A stretch of 64,000 bases of DNA from Thermoplasmata archaeon (GTDB lineage Archaea; Thermoplasmatota; Thermoplasmata; Lutacidiplasmatales; SKW197), in assembly GCA_038874435.1 (NCBI GenBank), contig JAVZCK010000007.1:41023-105022 (forward strand). Reading direction: 5' to 3'. Positions 8,408 to 17,099 of the stretch are shown here, one piece after another. Position 1 is the first letter of the stretch; every line of letters begins with the position of its first letter. Under the pieces are notes generated by a model. It had not been told where the DNA came from and ran no database searches. It saw only the letters and a program-made list of their open reading frames with translations. Both the position numbers and the translations under genes were made by a program.

Positions 8408-8927
8408 TTTTTCCACCTTTGTGTTGTTTTTTCAGATACGAAATAAGTAAGAGATAGATAAGGGTTGTTATTTAGAAGACCTATTGTGGACGAGAAAAGG
8501 GAAAATAAAACGAATGAAGGGTCTCCTTCCAACCCCTAAATAAATCTATGACTTCGGAAAGTTCATAGAAAGTTTGAATAGAAAAAACCATCTCCATCTA
8601 AAATCAACCAGAGGGGATGGCATCTCAACACAGCATGTCTATATTTCGTCCGAACTAAAAAAATTATTGATGACCATTTGACCCGTTGCTTTCCAATATG
8701 CGACTATTGCAACGTAAGATATTCTAAATCTGAAATATGTTTATACGTTGCTGGACGCAATAGGTAGCAAAAAATTTGTAACAGCAAGAATTGACGAGAG
8801 AGTGTATTATCAATGGCCCTCGTGAACGCCTGCAGGTGAGAGTAACTCGTCCGTAGATTTAAAATCTGCGAGTTTAAACCAATTTCTTTCGTTCCTTTTC
8901 ATATACTACTTTTCCATTGACTACTTT

Positions 8928-8983
8928 GGGCCTTATGGGCATGTTGATCACCCACAGGCGCCATAAGGTCCACTGATTTTTTT
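8928..8983 (+). terminator. Stem-loop followed by a T-run
   Basis: GGGCCTTATGG (8928-8938) pairs with CCATAAGGTCC (8961-8971) at 10 of 11 positions around a 22-base loop, and ATTTTTTT follows. It could end a transcript from the TATA-like TTTATA at 8740-8745. Read on the other strand, the loop contains a Shine-Dalgarno site and ATG. Either role is inference. Confidence 0.35.
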
Positions 8984-9100
8984 CTTTTCCTCCCCAAACT
9001 TCGTGATCTGTTATATCAGGCGTATTGGTGTTCACGATGTGTGGTGATAATACAACAACACGGCGATTACAGCAAAATATAAATATAATGGGGACATGGG

Positions 9101-9108
9101 TTTAAATA
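9101..9108 (+). promoter_or_regulatory. TATA box for tbp
   Basis: TTTAAATA lies 25-32 bases before the ATG at 9133, consistent with a nearly leaderless transcript. A second AT-rich candidate, AAAATATAAATATAAT (9075-9090), would place a GGGGG run (9121-9125) in the leader. Confidence 0.55.
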
Positions 9109-9132
9109 CTATTTAAATCAGGGGGCACGAAA

Positions 9133-9681
9133 ATGGTAAAAATAAAAATAGAAAATGTGGTTGCAAGCACATCACTGGATGGAGACCTCGACCTTCAGAG
9201 AATAGCAAATGCACTTGACGGTGCAGAATATGAGCCAGAGCAGTTTCCAGGTCTCATTTATCGGCTCTCAGAGCCAAAAACAGCCACCCTTCTCTTTAGA
9301 AGTGGAAAAGTCGTCTGCACGGGTGCAAAGAGCATTGAAGATGTGCGAAAAGCCATTTTTACTGTGGCTGAGCAAATTGAGAAGGCAGGTGTCAGAATCA
9401 ACAAGAAGCCAGAAATTGAAATCCAGAACATTGTTGCTTCCTCAGACCTTGAACAGGAGATAAACCTGAACGCAATTGCGATAAGTTTGGGGCTTGAGAA
9501 GGTAGAGTATGAGCCTGAGCAATTCCCAGGGCTTGTTTACCGTCTGGACAATCCCAAAGTCGTGGTTTTGTTATTTGGTTCAGGGAAACTCGTATGCACG
9601 GGTGCAAGGGTGCCTGAGGATGTCGAGCATGCAGTTGAGAAAATAATGGAGGAACTGCGTGCTGTGGATTTGCTGAGATAA
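9133..9681 (+). CDS. tbp: TATA-binding protein
   Basis: A 182-residue general transcription factor that bends promoter DNA at the TATA box and recruits TFB and RNA polymerase. Two direct repeats of about 90 residues are clear. Each starts near IxNxVAS and contains YEPEQFPGL(I/V)YRL followed by a glycine-rich xGSGKxVCTGA strand. Length and repeat structure are standard for archaeal TBP. The next gene begins two bases after the stop. Confidence 0.98.
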   Translation: MVKIKIENVVASTSLDGDLDLQRIANALDGAEYEPEQFPGLIYRLSEPKTATLLFRSGKVVCTGAKSIEDVRKAIFTVAEQIEKAGVRINKKPEIEIQNIVASSDLEQEINLNAIAISLGLEKVEYEPEQFPGLVYRLDNPKVVVLLFGSGKLVCTGARVPEDVEHAVEKIMEELRAVDLLR

Positions 9682-9683
9682 AA

Positions 9684-10517
9684 ATGAAAATTCCAATTCT
9701 GGACGACCACATCCATCTTTCTTCTGCTGGAGGCAATGTAGAATCTGTAAAGCGGTTTGAGAAGGCAGGAGGAACCCATTGCATTGTTGTAAATATGCCT
9801 TATGCGGGCATGGAAGCAGTGAGGAACGGTAATTTCAAAGCCCAGTATGAAGAAACACTCCGACTTTGTGAACTCGTGAATGCAAATACAAATGTGAAGG
9901 CTTTTGCTGTGATTGGGCCTTATCCTGTGGAATTGCTTGCACTTGCTGAAAAGCTAGGATTAGAAAGGGCAAAAGAAATCATGTTGCGGGGTGTGGAAGA
10001 TGCAGCAACACTGATAAAAGAGGGGAAAGCGATTGGGTTTGGAGAGATTGGGAGACCGCATTTTCCTGTGTCTCAAGAAATTATGCAAATTTCCAACGAG
10101 ATAATTGAATCTGTTTTTGAGAGAGCGAAAGGACTGGGTTGTGCAGTTGTGCTCCATACTGAGAGAGCCTCAGAACAGCTTTACGAAGAGATTTGCAGCA
10201 TGGCTGAGAGAACTGGGATTGAGAAAGCAAGGGTGGTGAAGCATTTTGCAAGGGCTGAAACAATTGGTCATGCTGGTGGGCTTACACCATCTGTTCTTGC
10301 TGGGAGAGAGGTTCTGAATCCGGGAATCTTCGAAACCCCGAATTTCATGCTGGAAACCGACTTTCTTGACGACCCTGCAAGACCTGGTGCAGTGCTTGAT
10401 ATTACCACGGTGCCTAAGCGTGTGAAACGACTTCTGGAAATAGGCGTGAGCGAGGAAAAGATTTGGAGCATCATGGTGGATGTACCAAAGAAGGTGTATG
10501 GGATAGAAATTGTTTAG
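9684..10517 (+). CDS. TatD-like metal-dependent hydrolase
   Basis: A 277-residue protein of the amidohydrolase superfamily, closest in pattern to the archaeal TatD-related group. Visible metal sites are Asp-His-x-His (DDHIHLS, residues 7-13), a glutamate in GFGEIGRPHF, His in VVLHTERA, Lys-His in VVKHFARAE, and an Asp in LETDFLDDPARPG. TatD enzymes are nucleases or related phosphoesterases, but the substrate here is unknown. It starts two bases after tbp and is probably cotranscribed with it. Confidence 0.85.
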   Translation: MKIPILDDHIHLSSAGGNVESVKRFEKAGGTHCIVVNMPYAGMEAVRNGNFKAQYEETLRLCELVNANTNVKAFAVIGPYPVELLALAEKLGLERAKEIMLRGVEDAATLIKEGKAIGFGEIGRPHFPVSQEIMQISNEIIESVFERAKGLGCAVVLHTERASEQLYEEICSMAERTGIEKARVVKHFARAETIGHAGGLTPSVLAGREVLNPGIFETPNFMLETDFLDDPARPGAVLDITTVPKRVKRLLEIGVSEEKIWSIMVDVPKKVYGIEIV

Positions 10518-10524
10518 TCTGTGT

Positions 10525-13500
10525 TCATGGTTTTCTTCTGCCTTTCTCGCTCTGTGTTTTTCTGGCGAGGATGGGAAGAATGACCATGAGTAAGACTCCG
10601 AGATTGGAGAAAACTGAGGTTTCGATTATGGGATACCAGTCGCTTGCACCTGCACCACCGTCAATGGGATAAGCACCTGCTGTGCCCCAGCCATTCCCGT
10701 CCCAGTTACTCCAGTAGTTGCCTTCCTGAATTGTGTTGTTATACCATATGTTCCCACCCACACTATCGTATGCCTGGCAGTTGCCAGAAACACCCTTGCC
10801 CGCACCGTTGTTGCCAATGAAGTAGTTGTAGTAGATGTAGTTGCCTGTAGAACTGGATGTGATGTACACTCCGTAGTTTGTGTTGTTGCAAATCCAGTTA
10901 TATGTAATAAGGTTGTTGGATGAAAAAGACAAGTAGATGCCACGGTTGGAGTTACTCGAAACATTGTTGTTTGTGATGTTATTGTTGCTTGAGGAAGACA
11001 AGTAGATGCCATAGGGGTTACCAGATACATTGTTATTGATTATGGTATTGTTTGTGCTTGAAGAATACAAATAGATGCCGTATTGTGAACAACCAGAGAC
11101 AACGTTTCCTCTTACGGTATTGTTGGATGATGTGCGGAGATAGATGCCATTTTTAGCACTATAAAATTTGTTGTTTTCTATAGCGTTATTGTCTGAATAG
11201 TATGTGTAAATGCCATTGGTATTTGGAAAGTTAGATGCATAGTTACCTATTATGTTGTTATATTTGGAGTATTCCATGTAGATACCCTCGTAACTGGCAC
11301 TGATATTGTTGTCTGTTATGTTAGTGTAGTTTGCATTAGACAAGATGATGCAATAATATCCGATGCTGGAAATATAGTTATTCCTTATGTTGTTGAATCT
11401 AGCGTTAGAGTATAGATAAATTCCGCTGTACCTACATCCATTGCAACTGCAGTTTTCAATTGTGCCGTTTTGCACATTATTTAGTGCGATGGCGTTACCA
11501 TTCGTCATACTGTTTCCATCAGTTGCGTTGTATAGATTGCAATTTCGTATCACGAAATACGCATCCGTGTTTTCAATCCAGATGCAATATATCCCACCAT
11601 TTGCGTCTATTTCCCATCCCTCTATTAAGTAGGGGTCTGCTTGTGTTCCTGAGCCGCCGACGACTCCGTTTACGGGTGTAAATTCACCGTTGTTGGTTAT
11701 GTGGATAGGTCCCCTTTTGATATGTAAAGGATACCAGTCGCTTGCACCTGCACCACCGTCAATGGGATAGGCACTTGGTGTGCCCCATCCGAGATTATTC
11801 CAGTTACTCCAGTAGTTCCCTTCTTTAGATGAATTATTGTACCAGTTGTTGCCACCACAATTATCGTACGCCTGACAATTGCCAGAGATCCCCTTGGTTG
11901 CACCATTGTTGCCGATGAAGTTGTTGTGATGAATTGTGTTGTCTATGGAGCCAGATGTGATGTAAACGCCATAGTTTGTGTTATTGCAAATCCAGTTGTA
12001 AGTTATACTATTGCTGTTGGAGGCGGACAAGTAAATGCCATAGTTTGTGTTGTTAGAGACAGTGTTGTTTGATATATTGTTGTAGTTACTCGAGGATGCC
12101 AAGTGGATGCCGTATTTAGAGTTGTCTGTGGCTTTGTTGTTTGCGATGGTGTTGTTGCTTGAGGAATACAAGTAGATGTCATAGTTAGTATTTCCAGAGG
12201 CATTGTTGCTTGTTATGTTGTTGTTGTTTGAAGAGTACAAGAGGATGCCGTGATTAGCGTTGCCAGAGACCGTGTTGTTTGTTATGTTGTTGTAGTTGCT
12301 TGAGGAATACAAATAGACGCCGAATTGGTTGTTGTTAGAGGCATTGTTGTTTGTTATGTTATTGTAGTTGCTTGAGGAATACAAGTAGATACCGTATTGG
12401 GTGTTGCCATATGCATTGTTGTTTGTTATGTTATTGTATTGAGAAGAACCGTAGAGATAAATCCCACGGTTTGAGTTGTTGCACTTGTTGTTTTCCAGGA
12501 AGCCATTTCTCATATTGTTCAATGTGATTCCTGCTCCATAAGGCACACTGCCTGCATTTGTTGCATTGTAAACTGTACAATTTCTTACAACAAAGTAAAC
12601 ATCAGTATTTTCAATCCAGATACAATAAGTGCCTCCTTTAGCATCTATTTCCCAGTCCCCTATAATGTATGGGTCATTTTGTGTCCCAGAACCTCTTATC
12701 ACTCCATTCTCTGCAGTGAACTCGTTATTGTTGGTTATGTGGATTGGAGTATGCAATCCTGCACTTCGGAGGGGGTACCAGTCACTTGCACCAACACCGC
12801 CATCAAGTGGGTAAGCATTTGTAGTGCCCCAGCCTTGCCCATTCCAATTGCTCCAGTAATTGCCTTCCTGGATTGTGTTGTTGTACCATGTGTTTCCACT
12901 CACACTATCGTATGCCTGGCATTTGCCATCACTTATGCCTTTACTCGCTCCTTTGTTGCCTATAAAGTTGTTGTGATGGAGAATGTTGGCAATGGCACTG
13001 CTGGCAATATAAACACCGTAATTTGCGTTATTGCGAAGCCAATTGTAAGTTAGAATATTGCTTTGGGAGCTATACAGGTAAATACCGTACTGGTTGTTGC
13101 TGGAGACATTGTTGTTTGTTATTTTATTGTAGTTGCATGAAGAAAACAAGAGAAGGCCGTGTTGTGTGTTGCCAAAGGCATTGTTGTTTGTTATGTTATT
13201 GTAGTTGCTTGAGGAATACAAGTAAATACCGCTGTAGGAGTTGCCAAAGGCATTGTTGTTTGTTATGTTGTTGTAGGTGTTTGAGGAAGACAATTGGATA
13301 CCGTATTTGTTGCTAGAAACATTGTTGTTTGCGATGTTGTTGTAGCTTGAGGCCTCTATGTAGATGCCATTGTTAGTATTCCCTGAAGCATTGTTGTTTG
13401 CGATGTTGTTGTGGCTTGAGGAATACAATAAGATACCCTGATTGGTGTTGCCAAAGGCATTGTTGTTTGTTATGTTGTTGGAGTTACTTGGGGAATATAC

Positions 13501-16500
13501 ATAGATGCCGAATTGGTTGTTAGAGGCATTGTTGTTTGTTATGTTATTGTATTGAGAAGAACCGTAGAGATAAATCCCACGGTTTGAGTTGTTGCACCTG
13601 TTGTTTTCTATGCATCCATTTGTCACATTGTTCAACGCAATCCCAGCACCTGTAGGAGCACTAGTAGTACTTGTTGCTCTGTAAAGTGTGCAATTGCGCA
13701 CAACAAAGTATGCTGTTGTGTTCTCCACCCATATTGCGTACGGCCCTCCATTAGCATCAATGTCCCAGCCATCTATTATGTACGGGTCTGCCGATGTGCC
13801 AGAGCCACTTACAACTCCATTTGCACCGGTAAATTGGCTGTCGCCATTTATGTGGATTGGTGCATGCGATGTGCCCCTTGTCTCAACATTCGTCTCTATA
13901 TTCTGCTGTTGAATCTTTCCTGCTCTGTAAGCAAACTCGCTCGCATCTTTTTCGCCAATCCAATTTGTCATCTCAAAGTAGAATTTCGTGTCGGTGTTAA
14001 GGCCAGCTAGTGCTGTTCCTGCAACACTGAACTCTATTTTTCCATCGCTCAAACCATGAGCAATGTTTGGATTCTGGATTTCCTCTGACATTACTCCATT
14101 CTCCCACTTCCAGACCCTTTCACTTACAACCTGACCATTTCTGCCCTGCAACTCAATCAAATAACCATGGGAAATCATTGCTGGATTGAATGTGTTGATT
14201 GTGGAATTCATCAAATCAATGTAAACCCTTGCCACATCCATGCCCAGATTTTCTTTTATCACCACTGGCGTTGGTGGTCCTGGTTGCACTGGTGGTCTGG
14301 CACCAAGCACAGGGATTTCGCAGCCAGCAAGCATTGTACCATCCACTGCCATATAGAAGTATGCATTGCTTGCAATTGCACTTGCATACTCCCGCAAATC
14401 AATGTTTTTAGTTACATCGCCTGGCACATCAACACCTTTCTGCACACCCTGCCAGTCACCAAATGCACCGTCTATAACAATCCCAGAAGGCAGAGAACCA
14501 AAGTATGCTTTGCCACCGTTGCCCACAATTCTGTAGGGCACGTTTGTGTCAACGCTGGAAACTGCAAACGCATACGCATTACCATCACTCAAGCTCTTTG
14601 CCTTGCATCTCACAGTAAGTTCTTCGTTCACTGCAATGTCCTTCTTCGGTAAACTCACATTCGCATTTGCCACGCTTATGCTTTCCACATGCACATCCTT
14701 ACCCTTTGCAATCAATCTTAGCTCGAGCACATCAGCATCTGCATATACCACATCATTGCCAATAAAATTCTGGTAAACCACTAAACTTCCTTCAGTTTTG
14801 CTCACCAGCGCCATGCCCCGTTTCTCTGCATAAACACTGCCCTCATAGTGTCGCATCGCAACAAGGCCTATTGGCTCTGTCATTCCTGTAATCTTCGCAC
14901 TTCCTTCAACAATGTTCCCGCTTTTCTCCACGACCACACCGCCAACACTTTCCCAGGCACTGTAATTCAATTCTGGCTTTATAGATGTACTCCCTTCTTT
15001 AAACACTGCCACTGATGAAGTATGAATGTTGCCATTGAATCCGCTAATCTCTATCTTTGCATCTGCTCCTATGTTCTCCACCCTGTAGCCAGTGTTTGGA
15101 TTCCTGTCCTTGTCGATAAACAGAACAAGGGTATCATAGCCACTGTTTGCACCATTAAACGCAGTGCCAGCAACTTTCACATAGAAATAGCATTTTTCAT
15201 TGCTATAATAAATGCTGTATTCTGTGATTTTTATGTCTGGGTTTGCAAAGTCCTCACTGTCTTTATAAACCGCAAGCCCCTGCCAATCATCTATGTTTCC
15301 ATCCACCTTAATTTTTTCTGAAGGAATCGTGAAAAGCCAGAATGCAAAAACTGAGATGGCAATTACCACAACCACAAGTCCCACAACAACCTGTTTTACC
15401 CGGCTAACTTTTGCTGGTCTTTGCCTCATGCCAGGTTTCTTCAATCCGTTTACATACCCTGGCTTCCGCTTTCCAAGTCCATTGGTGTAGGCCTCTCTCG
15501 CAGTCACACTCTTCTTCAACCCATTTGTAAATGCTTCCCTGCTAACTAGCTCTTTTGTTTTCACTTCTTCTGGCTTTTCCTCAGTAACCTCTTCTGCTTC
15601 TACTTCTTCAACAACCTCTGGCTCTACTTCCACTACCTTTGCTTTCTTTCTCTCTTTTCCAATTTCCTTACCTTTTAGCTCCATGTCAAAACTTTTCGAA
15701 AGCACATAGAGTTTCTCCTGCTCTATGCTCTTGTCATTTATCACAGCCAGAACCGTGTTGCCGTTCACCGCAGCCATGTCACCAATTTTCTTCAGAAACT
15801 TAACAACCTTATCAAAGCCATTTTCAAGGATGAGGGTTTCAATGCAGTCAAGAACCAGCACACCATTCTTATTGTTTTTAAGGAAAATAGCCACTTCCCG
15901 CATCAACTCAAATTCCATCCTGCCTGGCTTCACTGCACCTTTCTCTGAGGATTCCGAAATCCACAGCACATCTGACTCAAATTTGTGCATTTTTTTGAGC
16001 TTATCAGGAAATGTGGTACTCACACAAAGTCCAGTTGCTCCCTCTGAGAGAAATTCACTGTATAGCTTGTAAATGTAGTTGGGCCTGTTTTCGTAAACAA
16101 GGACACTTGAGCCCCTCATATCTTCAAGATTCTCGCTGAGTTCTGCTTCCTCTTCTGGCTCTTCCTCTACCGCTTTCTTTACGACTTTCTTCACTTCTGG
16201 CTTCGGTTTTGGTTTTGGCTCATCCTCATCCATGATTACAATGCATTTTGTCTTGCTCACGCCTATCTTTTTGTAAGCGGTCTCATAAAAAAGATTGTCA
16301 AGCGAGATAATCCCAATTTTTGCGACAATCCTGTCTGCTTCCCTGCTGTGCTCGATGTCCAGCACACCATTAAAGTGTGGATGAAATGCGGAAACTACTT
16401 TTTGTTCATGCGTTGTCTTTGAAATCTTGAACAGAGCACCACCACTGTACTTTTTGATTCTTGCGGTCAGCCCTTGCGAAAATTTAAAAGCGGTTTCGAA

Positions 16501-16944
16501 CCCAAAGACCTTAATCACATTTGATAGAATATCAGAATAAACCCTGAATTGTTTTCCTTCAATTTTTTTCAGAATTTTCGAAATTGCAATCTCCACATTT
16601 GTTAAACTCTTCGAGCATTTGTAAATTGCGCCTTTTTCCTCTAGCCCGATTATTCTTTCATTTCTGAAGGAATACCAGTCCACAATGTAGAGCGTTCCAT
16701 TCTTTTCATGGGTCTCAGCATTAATACCAATTGCACTCATCAGTTTTTTGAAATCTTCTGGAGAACTTTCTGAGAGTACAGCGATACAGATTTCGCCTTT
16801 GATGAGTGCCTCTTTTATATACTGTCTTACAAGCAGGTCTGTTTCTAAACCTTCATCTGTTTGCAACAACAGCATATAATTTGAAGGAATGCCTTCCTCA
16901 ACCAGTTTATTTATGCCTTCAATTTCAATCTTGCCAGTATCCAT
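10525..16944 (-). CDS. Giant membrane-spanning protein: cytosolic KaiC-like and DUF835 domains, NGL repeats, surface beta-helix modules
   Basis: A 2139-residue protein. Residues 6-240 resemble a KaiC/RecA-type fold with no Walker A motif. After an acidic linker, 276-420 match DUF835 (GVLVLDCIETLI, NGFDKVVKFLKKI). A second acidic linker leads to short repeats (EAFTNGL, EAYTNGL, GYVNGL; about 470-502) and a transmembrane helix near 518-540. Outside follow two carbohydrate-binding-like beta domains opening with VDGNIDDWQG and IDGAFGDWQG. Three NosD-type right-handed beta-helix modules of about 375 residues follow, each ending near GASDWYP, then a C-terminal hydrophobic helix. The ATG at 16944 follows GGGGGG; an in-frame TTG at 16986 is an alternative. 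It is likely a surface sensor or adhesin; the signalling role is inferred. Confidence 0.85.
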   Translation of the reverse strand: MDTGKIEIEGINKLVEEGIPSNYMLLLQTDEGLETDLLVRQYIKEALIKGEICIAVLSESSPEDFKKLMSAIGINAETHEKNGTLYIVDWYSFRNERIIGLEEKGAIYKCSKSLTNVEIAISKILKKIEGKQFRVYSDILSNVIKVFGFETAFKFSQGLTARIKKYSGGALFKISKTTHEQKVVSAFHPHFNGVLDIEHSREADRIVAKIGIISLDNLFYETAYKKIGVSKTKCIVIMDEDEPKPKPKPEVKKVVKKAVEEEPEEEAELSENLEDMRGSSVLVYENRPNYIYKLYSEFLSEGATGLCVSTTFPDKLKKMHKFESDVLWISESSEKGAVKPGRMEFELMREVAIFLKNNKNGVLVLDCIETLILENGFDKVVKFLKKIGDMAAVNGNTVLAVINDKSIEQEKLYVLSKSFDMELKGKEIGKERKKAKVVEVEPEVVEEVEAEEVTEEKPEEVKTKELVSREAFTNGLKKSVTAREAYTNGLGKRKPGYVNGLKKPGMRQRPAKVSRVKQVVVGLVVVVIAISVFAFWLFTIPSEKIKVDGNIDDWQGLAVYKDSEDFANPDIKITEYSIYYSNEKCYFYVKVAGTAFNGANSGYDTLVLFIDKDRNPNTGYRVENIGADAKIEISGFNGNIHTSSVAVFKEGSTSIKPELNYSAWESVGGVVVEKSGNIVEGSAKITGMTEPIGLVAMRHYEGSVYAEKRGMALVSKTEGSLVVYQNFIGNDVVYADADVLELRLIAKGKDVHVESISVANANVSLPKKDIAVNEELTVRCKAKSLSDGNAYAFAVSSVDTNVPYRIVGNGGKAYFGSLPSGIVIDGAFGDWQGVQKGVDVPGDVTKNIDLREYASAIASNAYFYMAVDGTMLAGCEIPVLGARPPVQPGPPTPVVIKENLGMDVARVYIDLMNSTINTFNPAMISHGYLIELQGRNGQVVSERVWKWENGVMSEEIQNPNIAHGLSDGKIEFSVAGTALAGLNTDTKFYFEMTNWIGEKDASEFAYRAGKIQQQNIETNVETRGTSHAPIHINGDSQFTGANGVVSGSGTSADPYIIDGWDIDANGGPYAIWVENTTAYFVVRNCTLYRATSTTSAPTGAGIALNNVTNGCIENNRCNNSNRGIYLYGSSQYNNITNNNASNNQFGIYVYSPSNSNNITNNNAFGNTNQGILLYSSSHNNIANNNASGNTNNGIYIEASSYNNIANNNVSSNKYGIQLSSSNTYNNITNNNAFGNSYSGIYLYSSSNYNNITNNNAFGNTQHGLLLFSSCNYNKITNNNVSSNNQYGIYLYSSQSNILTYNWLRNNANYGVYIASSAIANILHHNNFIGNKGASKGISDGKCQAYDSVSGNTWYNNTIQEGNYWSNWNGQGWGTTNAYPLDGGVGASDWYPLRSAGLHTPIHITNNNEFTAENGVIRGSGTQNDPYIIGDWEIDAKGGTYCIWIENTDVYFVVRNCTVYNATNAGSVPYGAGITLNNMRNGFLENNKCNNSNRGIYLYGSSQYNNITNNNAYGNTQYGIYLYSSSNYNNITNNNASNNNQFGVYLYSSSNYNNITNNTVSGNANHGILLYSSNNNNITSNNASGNTNYDIYLYSSSNNTIANNKATDNSKYGIHLASSSNYNNISNNTVSNNTNYGIYLSASNSNSITYNWICNNTNYGVYITSGSIDNTIHHNNFIGNNGATKGISGNCQAYDNCGGNNWYNNSSKEGNYWSNWNNLGWGTPSAYPIDGGAGASDWYPLHIKRGPIHITNNGEFTPVNGVVGGSGTQADPYLIEGWEIDANGGIYCIWIENTDAYFVIRNCNLYNATDGNSMTNGNAIALNNVQNGTIENCSCNGCRYSGIYLYSNARFNNIRNNYISSIGYYCIILSNANYTNITDNNISASYEGIYMEYSKYNNIIGNYASNFPNTNGIYTYYSDNNAIENNKFYSAKNGIYLRTSSNNTVRGNVVSGCSQYGIYLYSSSTNNTIINNNVSGNPYGIYLSSSSNNNITNNNVSSNSNRGIYLSFSSNNLITYNWICNNTNYGVYITSSSTGNYIYYNYFIGNNGAGKGVSGNCQAYDSVGGNIWYNNTIQEGNYWSNWDGNGWGTAGAYPIDGGAGASDWYPIIETSVFSNLGVLLMVILPILARKTQSEKGRRKP

Positions 16945-16996
16945 ATTTTGCCCCCCATAACTCCCATATCCTGGTGAGGAAGACAAATCCTCCCCA

Positions 16997-17005
16997 TTAT
17001 ACAGG
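16997..17005 (-). promoter_or_regulatory. Candidate TATA box of the giant beta-helix gene
   Basis: The minus strand reads TGTATAATG, about 53-61 bases before the preferred ATG, which would give a leader of about 30 bases. This is a weak call. Confidence 0.35.
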
Positions 17006-17099
17006 TGTTTTGAAGTGCAGGTGTCAGCAGTAATAAAGCCCCCATAGTAAATAAATCTTTGCCAATAGACAGAAAAAATTGATGGGAAGAGTATATAAT

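Larger units (their letters stand above)
8408..9132. other. 725-base region without a recognisable gene
   Basis: No convincing protein gene or tRNA was found. It holds a short plus-strand frame ending at 8825 that resembles the start of a ribbon-helix-helix protein (KFVTARIDERVY) but has no good start codon. It also holds a palindrome around AGATTTAAAATCT (8856-8868), a 22-codon minus-strand frame (8874-8942) with an extended Shine-Dalgarno site, a stem-loop followed by a T-run (8928-8983), and the tbp promoter. The mixture looks like decayed coding sequence or an unrecognised RNA gene. Confidence 0.5.

Noticed and set aside
8547..8562. ATGACTTCGGAA repeat also found at 63730
   Set aside because: Only about 16 similar bases with one mismatch and no flanking similarity; likely chance.
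8800..8885. tRNA-like anticodon arm (GTAGATTTAAAATCTGC, TAA anticodon)
   Set aside because: No acceptor stem, D arm or T arm pairs around it; better explained as a palindrome.
10600..13900. Periodic GTTGTTTGTTATGTTGTTG-like repeats resembling a CRISPR array
   Set aside because: They are the coding sequence for Asn-rich NosD repeats in one long frame, with no identical repeats separated by unique spacers.
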